Assembly (NCBI GenBank): GCA_903970165.1 | Contig: CAJCHZ010000006.1 | Location: forward strand, 54,267 to 118,266 | From: Betaproteobacteria bacterium | GTDB taxonomy: Bacteria > Acidobacteriota > Terriglobia > Acidiferrales > UBA7541 | Length of the DNA: 64,000 nucleotides | Direction of reading: 5' to 3' | Part shown: one piece after another, positions 57,886 through 64,000 of the stretch | Layout: each line of letters starts with the position of its first letter | How positions within the stretch are numbered: position 1 is the first letter of the stretch | Notes under the pieces: model-generated | What the model saw: the letters and a program-made list of their open reading frames with translations, nothing else | Databases searched by the model: none | Told to the model about the DNA's origin: nothing | Translations under genes and position numbers: made by a program

Positions 57886-58428
57886 ATGATTGTCAAGTTT
57901 CTTAAAGTTGCGAAAATTACAGTAAGTACGCTCCTCTATCTCTTCGTTTCCATTCTATTAGGTTGGCACATCGTTGAACACTATATCTACGATTATAAGG
58001 CGCTCTACTACGCCATGTGGCTCAGCTTCGGCGTGCTCTGTGGTCTCTTCAGTTACAACACCGGCGGCAAAATCGCGGCCGGCAAACCGGAAACTGGCCC
58101 CGCCGCCAATCAGACGAAATCGATGGATTGGACGAAGCGCAAAGACTCACACCGCATCGGCCTGCTCGTGCTGGGCATCGTCGCAGTCATCTTGGCGGCT
58201 CTATCGGTTCTCTTCCTGGTCCTGGGCTGGGGAAGCGGCGCCGACCTCAGCGGCTACGTTCAAGTTCCCGAGAGCCGCCCGCTCAGCATCACATTCTTCG
58301 CCTCCGTCCTCGCTGGCTCGCTTTACGCCCACTACATTTTAACGAGGGGCCAAGTGCAACCGGCGCGCTGGATAGTGGAAGAGTCCCTGGATATCGCGGC
58401 GCAAGAGGCTTACGCAAGGGAATCCTGA
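57886..58428 (+). CDS. hypothetical polytopic membrane protein
   Basis: 180 residues with about four helices (10-32, 40-58, 92-115, 130-148). The first two are separated from the rest by a basic linker of about 30 residues (KTKSMDWTKRKDSHR region). Unknown family. It is followed directly by the tail of an antitoxin-like frame and a RelE/ParE toxin. Confidence 0.62.
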   Translation: MIVKFLKVAKITVSTLLYLFVSILLGWHIVEHYIYDYKALYYAMWLSFGVLCGLFSYNTGGKIAAGKPETGPAANQTKSMDWTKRKDSHRIGLLVLGIVAVILAALSVLFLVLGWGSGADLSGYVQVPESRPLSITFFASVLAGSLYAHYILTRGQVQPARWIVEESLDIAAQEAYARES

Positions 58429-58517
58429 GGAGACTCGAAGACGTAAAGAAGGGTCGAATGCGACCGGCGCGAGAGGTCCTGGAAGATTTTCGGAGCAAGC
58501 ATGGAATACCTCGTTAG
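58425..58517 (+). pseudogene. remnant or minimal antitoxin tail of a ParE/RelE partner
   Basis: The peptide RRLEDVKKGRMRPAREVLEDFRSKHGIPR matches the C-terminal, toxin-wrapping end of many Phd/ParD-like antitoxins. No N-terminal DNA-binding domain precedes it; a membrane-protein gene ends where that domain should be. An ATG at 58458 could yield a 19-residue peptide. The frame stops at 58517, overlapping the toxin start by 17 bp. Confidence 0.5.
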
Positions 58518-58869
58518 TCTGGGGCAAGGGGCTGCGCAAGACCTGGAAAATATCTACAAGTGTGTAGGAGCTGAGTCGGGCGAGGCCACTCTTGCTTGGT
58601 TCAATGACCTGGTTGAGGCCATTCACTCGCTAGAGCGATTTCCCGAAGATGGAGAGATTTTTCCAGCCGGAAAAGTGGTGCGACAGTTGCCTTTTGGGAA
58701 GAATCCGCACATCTGCAGAATTATTTATTCGATTGACTACAGAAACAAAGCGGTGAACGTCGTTTGTATTTCGCGCAACGCGCGCGGGATGCAGCCTGAA
58801 GCAAAGTCGACCGGGAGAATCTCTGACAACGGGAAACAACCACATGAAAATCACCGAGTACGACGCTAG
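58501..58869 (+). CDS. RelE/ParE-family toxin
   Basis: A 122-residue RelE/ParE fold: AAQDLENIYKCVG, ATLAWFNDLVEAIHSLERFPEDGEIFP, KVVRQLPFGKNPHICRIIYSIDYRNKAVNVVCISRNARG. The last 25 residues are a basic extension. RelE toxins cut mRNA at the ribosome and ParE toxins inhibit gyrase; the subgroup is not clear. The antitoxin upstream appears truncated, so the toxin may be silent or controlled otherwise. Confidence 0.78.
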   Translation: MEYLVSLGQGAAQDLENIYKCVGAESGEATLAWFNDLVEAIHSLERFPEDGEIFPAGKVVRQLPFGKNPHICRIIYSIDYRNKAVNVVCISRNARGMQPEAKSTGRISDNGKQPHENHRVRR

Positions 58870-58909
58870 CACCAGCACTAGCGTCGCGGTTTGAAGGGAG
58901 TACGCTGAA

Positions 58910-59851
58910 ATGCGAGGAGGATTTGTAAAATCATTTCTCGTCATTATGGTGATCGGCACCACTATTCTTGCAATAGGCGATGCCTGGAGATGGGCGACCT
59001 CCAACACCGCCGCCGGACACCTTCGGCATGCGGACGACCTCTGGGACAGGGGGTATCCGGACGAAGCCATCGCGGAATACCGCGAATCGTTGCGTCGCAA
59101 TCCCAAGAATGCGGACGCGCACTTCAAGCTCGGTGAAGCATTGGCCAACAAAGGCGATCAGGCTGCAGCCGCAACGGAGTTTCGCGAGTCGCTGCGCTTG
59201 AAGCCGGGCAACGTGGACGCGCTCAACAGCTTGGGTGTGGCGCTCCTCAACCTGGGCGATCCCGACGGCGCCTTGACGAATTTCGAACAGGTGATTCGGC
59301 TAAAGCCGAACAACGAGGTCGCCCACCTCAACCTGGGCAACGCGCTGGAAGATAAGGGCGACCATGACGGGGCGATTCGGGAATACCGCGAGTCGCTGCG
59401 CCTGAGCCCCTACAGCCCTGACGCACATTACAACATCGGGAATTCGCTCTATAACAAGAAGGACTTGAAAGGAGCCGTGGCGGAATACGACGAAGCGAAG
59501 CGGCTGGACGTGGGGTATGTCAGCGCGTATTTCAATACCGGCATAGTGATGGCGGAAACCGGCGAGAACGACCGGGCCATCGAAGAGTTTCAAAAAGCCC
59601 TGCGCCTTAAGCCCGACTCCGTGCAAGCGCACTACAACCTGGGACTGGCATTCGAGCGCAAGGGCGATCGGGAAGACGCGATCGCCGAGTTTCGCGCGAC
59701 CATCCGCTTGAAACCCGATCACGCCGAAGCGCATGAGCACCTTGGCACGGAGCTCGAGCGCAAGGGCGACCGGGAGGGGGCGCTCCGTGAAAAACACGAC
59801 GCGGCTGAAATCAAACTCGGACACGAGCTTCCCGCTTCGCCACCGAGGTAG
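58910..59851 (+). CDS. TPR-repeat protein with N-terminal signal anchor
   Basis: A 313-residue protein. A membrane segment (about 6-25) is followed by about eight 34-residue TPRs, with units such as DEAIAEYRESLRRNPKNADAHFKLGEALANKGD and AIEEFQKALRLKPDSVQAHYNLGLAFERKGD. TPRs scaffold protein complexes; the partner is not known. A GGGAG site precedes the ATG. Repeat units are highly alike, which suggests recent internal duplication. Confidence 0.88.
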   Translation: MRGGFVKSFLVIMVIGTTILAIGDAWRWATSNTAAGHLRHADDLWDRGYPDEAIAEYRESLRRNPKNADAHFKLGEALANKGDQAAAATEFRESLRLKPGNVDALNSLGVALLNLGDPDGALTNFEQVIRLKPNNEVAHLNLGNALEDKGDHDGAIREYRESLRLSPYSPDAHYNIGNSLYNKKDLKGAVAEYDEAKRLDVGYVSAYFNTGIVMAETGENDRAIEEFQKALRLKPDSVQAHYNLGLAFERKGDREDAIAEFRATIRLKPDHAEAHEHLGTELERKGDREGALREKHDAAEIKLGHELPASPPR

Positions 59852-59895
59852 CGGGTCGAATTAGATGGCGCGAGCGCCGGGGGTGGGATCGTGGT

Positions 59896-60933
59896 CTATG
59901 GCTTGGCGGCGGGCGCGTTGGCTTTGCGGTCCGATACGGCTTGAACAAAGGACTGCAGTTGCTTGTTGTAAAGTTCGTCCAGCTTTTGGTCGAATCCGAA
60001 GATAATCCAAGGTGTTTCCTCGGCGAGCCTAGCCAGGTATCTTTTGACGTCCTGTTCGGAACTCGAAAGTTCTAAGAGCTGGCCTCTCGCGTCCCGCAAG
60101 ACCAAGGCATAGGTAGACCCGGTAGACATGCCGTTACGAAGGTGCTTTGTCTTCTTTTGGTAAGCCCAAACTATTTCGTCGCGGCGCATCACGGCGGCTT
60201 GCGTCGGCCAACAAGCAAGCACCCAATGGCGAGAGAAGGTTGCGTCACCAAATGTTGAGCTTTCAGACGCTATGTCGGCGTCGATGCCCGGAACCACGGT
60301 CTGCAACGGGCCATATCGCAAGAGACGCTTGCATAACGGATGGCGCTCCGGCATATCGGTTCGGCGTTTTGAAAGAATCAAAACCCAAAAGGCTAGCAGC
60401 ACGAAAACAGCAACCAAGATGTAACCAAGATGCAAGAATGGGCCGTAAGGATCCGACGCGTCGAGCAAGAGCGGAAGAGTGGCAGCTTGCACCTCTGGTT
60501 CCGGCATGTGCGAGAAGAGATCCTTTTTAAGATCTTCGGGAAGTGCAGTTAGGGTCCCGGTGTACTTTTGGGCTTTGTCACCCGGGTCGGCTTTCACGAT
60601 CAAAATGTGTTTACCAACGACCGTGGCCATGTACTCTGCTGTGGTTGTTTGAGATTCCACAGTGCCATTGCGAATGTTTTTTTCAACTTCGGTTATTCCA
60701 CTGGAGGCCGTGTTCCGTACTTCGACGGTGACGAAGTTCCGCAGCACCAGGTTCGGATGGCTGATGGCAACCAGGTGTGCCTCATCTATCGCTACGGGAC
60801 CCTGCTGTGTGTTTATGAATGGTCTTAGGAAATATGCGCACAAGGCGAGGGCAACCAGCAATAGTCCTACACCGAACCGACGAAGGGTTCGATTCGTGGC
60901 GGCGATGCGTTGACCAATGAAGCCGTCCCACAT
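59896..60933 (-). CDS. hypothetical membrane protein (two helices)
   Basis: 345 residues. One helix lies near residues 20-40 and another near 165-190. The extracytoplasmic region between them is rich in Thr and Lys. The cytoplasmic half contains RHPLCKRLLRYGPL and DEIVWAYQKKTKHLRN, reminiscent of DUF6709-type proteins, but I cannot confirm this. The ATG at 60933 is taken as the start. Convergent with the TPR gene. Confidence 0.6.
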   Translation of the reverse strand: MWDGFIGQRIAATNRTLRRFGVGLLLVALALCAYFLRPFINTQQGPVAIDEAHLVAISHPNLVLRNFVTVEVRNTASSGITEVEKNIRNGTVESQTTTAEYMATVVGKHILIVKADPGDKAQKYTGTLTALPEDLKKDLFSHMPEPEVQAATLPLLLDASDPYGPFLHLGYILVAVFVLLAFWVLILSKRRTDMPERHPLCKRLLRYGPLQTVVPGIDADIASESSTFGDATFSRHWVLACWPTQAAVMRRDEIVWAYQKKTKHLRNGMSTGSTYALVLRDARGQLLELSSSEQDVKRYLARLAEETPWIIFGFDQKLDELYNKQLQSFVQAVSDRKANAPAAKP

Positions 60934-61193
60934 GCGCAAATACCCGTTTTAGTTTGCTTCTTGTGAGTGAATTGGGCCCGAGCCAGCCCTCACAGATTGA
61001 TCGGCGACGATCATATTCGAAGTCGTGGGATATGAACAAGTACGACACGGTCGGGGCTGTTGATTTAATAGGGGAATGGTGTAGAGGCACAGAGGAGGGA
61101 TAGCTGATCAACAGATTGGCGCTCCGGGCACCTGCAACTGCGCAGACAAGTTTTGGTTAATCGCCTAGTCCGAAGCTGACCCATTACTGAATT

Positions 61194-61943
61194 TTATTGC
61201 CATTCGAGGGCGGCTTGGGCCAGGTCGTCCGGACGGCCGAGGTCGCGCCAGTAGGAGCTGTCGTGGCGGAAGGCCTGAATTTTTTCGCCTTGGGAAGCGA
61301 GACGGATGTAAGTGTCAATGATGGAGAACGCGCCGGTTTCGAAGATTAGGGGGAGGATGCGAGTGGAGATTATGTGGATGCCGGAGAAGGCCAGCGGGAG
61401 GAGAGAAGATTTTACGGACTGGGGAAGTGGCGAATGGCTAGTGGCGAGTCGCGAGTGGGCTTCGGCACGACCAACGAGTTGGAGTTGGTTGTCGAAGAGG
61501 AGTTGGCGGGAGGACTCTCGGGCTTGCACTGCGAGCGTCGCGAGCGCGTGGCGTTCTGTGTGGAATTGAAACATGGCGTTGAAGTCAATGCCGCTGATCA
61601 CGTCTACATTGTGAAGAAGGAAGGGTTCGTCCATTTTGGCGGCAGTGTCTTCAAAAAACCAGGCGGCCTTTTTCAGGCCGCCGCCCGTATCGAGCAAGAG
61701 ATCGTCTTCGCGGGAAATTTCGAGACGCATGTCGAAATTGCCTTTGGATTTCAGATAGGCGACGACCATGTCGGCGAAATGGTGGACATTGATGATGGCC
61801 TCGGTCACGCCGAAAGAGCGGAGGCGGGTAAGGGTAATTTCCAAGAGCGTGCGACCGTTGAGTTCGACCAGCGCTTTGGGGCGGTCGTTGGTTAGCGGCC
61901 GGAGGCGGGTGCCCAGGCCGGCGGCTAGGATCATGGCTTTCAT
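61194..61943 (-). CDS. murU: nucleotidyltransferase, MurU-like (MurNAc-1-P uridylyltransferase candidate)
   Basis: A 249-residue sugar-1-phosphate nucleotidyltransferase. The active-site motif LAAGLGTRLRPLTNDRPKAL is followed by LLDTGGGLKKA and HNVDVISGIDFNAM. MurU joins UTP to MurNAc-1-P to make UDP-MurNAc in the recycling route of Pseudomonas and relatives. The assignment rests on its position 92 bp downstream of the AmgK-RapZ gene on the same strand. Other NDP-sugar pyrophosphorylases share the motif, so specificity is inferred. Confidence 0.82.
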   Translation of the reverse strand: MKAMILAAGLGTRLRPLTNDRPKALVELNGRTLLEITLTRLRSFGVTEAIINVHHFADMVVAYLKSKGNFDMRLEISREDDLLLDTGGGLKKAAWFFEDTAAKMDEPFLLHNVDVISGIDFNAMFQFHTERHALATLAVQARESSRQLLFDNQLQLVGRAEAHSRLATSHSPLPQSVKSSLLPLAFSGIHIISTRILPLIFETGAFSIIDTYIRLASQGEKIQAFRHDSSYWRDLGRPDDLAQAALEWQ

Positions 61944-61991
61944 TGGGCTTTCATTGGGCTTTCATCGGGGAAGTCACGGAGAAGAGGCGTG

Positions 61992-62015
61992 CGCGGACCT
62001 AAAGGTCCGCCACTA
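61992..62015. repeat. REP-like palindrome, GTAGTGGCG family, copy 2 (inverted)
   Basis: GCGGACCTAAAGGTCCGCCA followed by CTAC is the reverse complement of the 44889 element with minor changes. Situated in the 91-bp gap between murU and the kinase gene. Confidence 0.65.
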
Positions 62016-62034
62016 CAACCGCGCGGTGCTGGGA

Positions 62035-63468
62035 TCATTTGCAGAGATTCTCCAGGCCCAGGTGGCGGAGTTGGACTTCCAAGCCGGGTTTGTTGCGGAG
62101 GCGCTTTGCTAGTTGCTCGGCCAGGAAGACGGAGCGGTGCTGGCCGCCTGTGCAGCCGAAGGAGACCATCAGATTCTTGAAGCTGCGGGATTGGTAGCTG
62201 GCAATGGTGGCGTCTACCAGGCTTAGGACGCTGGCGAAATATTGGTGGACGCTCTCCTGCTGGTTGAGATAGTCGATGACGGGGGCGTCTTGTCCGGTGA
62301 GCTTTTTGAAGCGCTCTTCCCTGCCGGGATTAGGCAGGCTGCGGCCATCGAAAACGAAGCCGCCGCCGTTGCCGGATTCGTCCCGCGGCAAGCCTTGATG
62401 AAAGGAAAAGCTGAAAACCCTAACGACCAGGTTGTCTGCGTCGCTCGCGAGGCTTTGGAGTTTTTCGGAGGCGAGCATGCCCTGGAAGGCGGCCATCAGC
62501 GCGGGAAGTTGGATGGGGAGTTCGGCGTGATGCAAGAGCCAGCGAAGATTTTTTAGCGCGTAGGGAACACTCTGGAGAAAGTGGGCTTTGCGTTCGTAAA
62601 AGCCGCGGAAACCGTAGGCGCCTAGGGCTTGCATGATGCGGACGTAAACGTAGGCGAAATAATGTTGCCTGAAAACTTCGTGATCAACAGGAAGGAACCT
62701 GGCCAAAGCACGAAGATAATCGAAGTAAAGCTGCTCACGAAGATCGGGAGGCAAATCGGCCTTCGCGTCATATAAGAGAGAAGCGAGATCATATTGCAAG
62801 GCGCCCTTGCGGCCGCCCTGGTAGTCGACGAAGTAAGGTTCGCCGCCGCGGAGCATGATGTTGCGGGACTGGAAGTCGCGATAGAGAAAGTAATCGCGCG
62901 GGGCGCTTAAAAGGAAATCGGTGAGGCGGCTGAAATCGTCTTCGAGAGACTGTTCGTTGAAAGGGATGCCGGCCAGACGGAGAAAATAATATTTGAAATA
63001 GTTAAGATCCCAGGCAATGGACTGGCGGTCGAAGCTGGCGACGGGATAGCAGACGGAATAGTCGAGTTCGCGCGCGGCTTCGACCTGGAAACGCGGAAGG
63101 ATGGCGACGACTTTTCGGTAGGCTTCGACAACTTGGGGCGCAATGGCAGGGCCTTGGCGGTTTTTCGAGAGGAATTCAAAGAGTGTCGTGTCGCCGAGGT
63201 CTTCCTCGAGATAGGCGCCCTGGCTCAGGTCGGCGGCGTAGATCTCCGGCACGGGAAGAGCGTGGCGGCGGAAGTGTCTTGAAAATTCGACGAAAGCGGT
63301 GTTTTCTTCGCGCACTCCGTAGAGAATGCCGATGGCGGTTTGTTCGCCCGCACCGAGCCGAATAATTTTGCGGCCGGAGCCGCCGAGTTCGCCCTGGAGC
63401 GGCTGGACGCGCTCAGCAGGGGCGCGAAAGTGGTCTTCAAAGAGCTTTTTAAGAACTTCGATGGACAT
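62035..63468 (-). CDS. amgK: AmgK-like sugar kinase fused to RapZ C-terminal domain
   Basis: A 477-residue two-domain protein. Residues about 20-320 are an aminoglycoside phosphotransferase-like kinase, with LYRDFQSRNIM (Asp198, Asn203) and FVDYQGG (Asp215), as in AmgK, which phosphorylates MurNAc and GlcNAc at the anomeric carbon. Residues about 347-477 are the RapZ C-terminal domain: VRVFSFSFHQGLPRDE, FVFDGRSLPNP, TGQDAPVIDYL and GCTGGQHRS. In E. coli that domain senses glucosamine-6-phosphate. The P-loop half of RapZ is absent. It is followed by murU, probably in one operon. Confidence 0.9.
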   Translation of the reverse strand: MSIEVLKKLFEDHFRAPAERVQPLQGELGGSGRKIIRLGAGEQTAIGILYGVREENTAFVEFSRHFRRHALPVPEIYAADLSQGAYLEEDLGDTTLFEFLSKNRQGPAIAPQVVEAYRKVVAILPRFQVEAARELDYSVCYPVASFDRQSIAWDLNYFKYYFLRLAGIPFNEQSLEDDFSRLTDFLLSAPRDYFLYRDFQSRNIMLRGGEPYFVDYQGGRKGALQYDLASLLYDAKADLPPDLREQLYFDYLRALARFLPVDHEVFRQHYFAYVYVRIMQALGAYGFRGFYERKAHFLQSVPYALKNLRWLLHHAELPIQLPALMAAFQGMLASEKLQSLASDADNLVVRVFSFSFHQGLPRDESGNGGGFVFDGRSLPNPGREERFKKLTGQDAPVIDYLNQQESVHQYFASVLSLVDATIASYQSRSFKNLMVSFGCTGGQHRSVFLAEQLAKRLRNKPGLEVQLRHLGLENLCK

Positions 63469-63598
63469 GTTTTCCAGCCTGACCGTTTGAAGTTTTTGCC
63501 GTTCGTGCAGAACCTTCCTGTAGCATAGCCGATTTCGTTTGCTGAGCTTCGACTCACGGAATATTGCTGTGCCTAGAAATTTCGAACGGTGGAAACCG

Positions 63599-63622
63599 AA
63601 CACAAACTGAAGGCTGTGCCAC
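63599..63622. repeat. half-copy of the CTTCAG-type REP element upstream of murQ
   Basis: CACAAACTGAAGGCTGTGCC with flanking bases matches the right arm of the rnpB-inserted element in about 21 of 24 positions. It overlaps where the murQ -35 region should be. Confidence 0.6.
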
Positions 63623-63625
63623 GGT

Positions 63626-63631
63626 TATAAT
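63626..63631 (+). promoter_or_regulatory. -10 box of murQ
   Basis: A perfect TATAAT ends seven bases before the ATG at 63638, so the murQ message is probably leaderless. No clear -35 is seen; that region is filled by the repeat half-copy. Confidence 0.55.
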
Positions 63632-63637
63632 TGCGGG

Positions 63638-64000
63638 ATGCCCCCTCGAACGAAAGACCTTCGGCGGACGGAACAGCGTTTACCAGCCTCGCGGAACCTC
63701 GACCGCATGGCGGCACTCGAAATTGTGAGGTTGATGAATCGCGAGGATCGGCGGGTAGCGGCGGCCGTGGGGCGCGTGTTGCCGGCGATGGCTCGGGCGG
63801 TGGATGCGATTGTCGCGACGATGCGCGCGGGCGGGCGGTTGATTTATGTGGGGGCGGGATCGAGCGGGCGGATGGCGGTGTTGGACGCGGCGGAGTGTCC
63901 GCCTACGTTTGGGATTTCGAAGAAAAGGATGATCGCGTTGATTGCTGGCGGGCGACGAGCGGTGACGGGAGCCGTAGAGGGCGCGGAAGATTCGGCGGCG
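63638..64000 (+). CDS. murQ: N-acetylmuramic acid-6-phosphate etherase MurQ (partial, cut by window end)
   Basis: The first 121 codons of MurQ: TEQRLPASRNLDRMAALEIVRLMNREDRRVAAAV and then the SIS-domain active-site block GGRLIYVGAGSSGRMAVLDAAECPPTFG. It splits the lactyl ether of MurNAc-6-P, giving GlcNAc-6-P and D-lactate. It diverges from amgK-rapZ. With the BadF kinase, NagZ and NamZ it completes a MurNAc-salvage route. Confidence 0.95.
   Translation, partial: MPPRTKDLRRTEQRLPASRNLDRMAALEIVRLMNREDRRVAAAVGRVLPAMARAVDAIVATMRAGGRLIYVGAGSSGRMAVLDAAECPPTFGISKKRMIALIAGGRRAVTGAVEGAEDSAA

Noticed and set aside
54000..61000. Integrated phage or transposon
   Set aside because: No integrase, transposase, capsid or terminal inverted repeat is seen; only unknown genes and TA modules.

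Overview
The window is a chromosomal segment of about 64 kb with moderately high GC. It almost certainly comes from an Acidobacteriota (Terriglobia-like) bacterium. The strongest clue is a tandem pair of secreted VWA proteins of the kind known as acidobacterial VWFA-related domain proteins (31172-35412). DUF1501/DUF1800 and DUF1080 proteins, many two-partner toxin-antitoxin modules and short GC-rich palindromic repeats at gene ends fit the same group. I see no prophage, CRISPR array, rRNA, tRNA or transposase gene. One RNA gene is clear: RNase P RNA on the minus strand at about 13825-14484.

Layout. 1-2506: RND efflux permease (cut by the window edge) and its membrane fusion protein. 2894-5574: cytochrome c, MFS exporter and a vapBC pair with a phased operator. 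5636-13753: carbohydrate and sugar-acid catabolism (Zn alcohol dehydrogenase, GH27 alpha-galactosidase, UxaC-like amidohydrolase, PmoA/DUF6807 protein, IlvD/Edd sugar-acid dehydratase, 2-hydroxyacid dehydrogenase). 13825-22000: RNase P RNA, CPBP protease, ligA, lipid kinase, two membrane proteins and bioD. 22230-31121: H+-pyrophosphatase with a long structured leader, DUF1080 protein, DinB-like protein, DUF1501/DUF1800 pair and proline dehydrogenase. 31172-42848: VWFA-related pair, BrkB, GNAT, pentapeptide protein, second ADH, higBA, class III aminotransferase and small unknowns. 43056-64000: sugar kinase, Na+/solute symporter, amino-acid permease, signal peptidase, BtuF-like protein, NamZ, a NagZ-AmiE fusion, DSD1-like PLP enzyme, two more TA loci, unknown membrane proteins, MurU, an AmgK-RapZ fusion and the start of MurQ.

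The last third looks like a dispersed peptidoglycan-sugar recycling locus. NamZ and NagZ-AmiE, both with export signals, would take apart wall fragments outside the cytoplasm. A symporter could import the sugars, and a BadF-type kinase could phosphorylate them. MurQ would feed MurNAc-6-P into glycolysis, while AmgK and MurU would return MurNAc directly to UDP-MurNAc. The kinase is fused to the GlcN6P-sensing C-terminal domain of RapZ.

The most unusual nucleic-acid features are a 120-bp REPIN-like inverted pair of palindromic repeats inside the RNase P RNA gene, a 69-bp-periodic repeat array next to it with relatives at 54070-54215, and the roughly 270-nt structured leader of hppA. Gene names and functions are read from motifs by eye; no database search was run.
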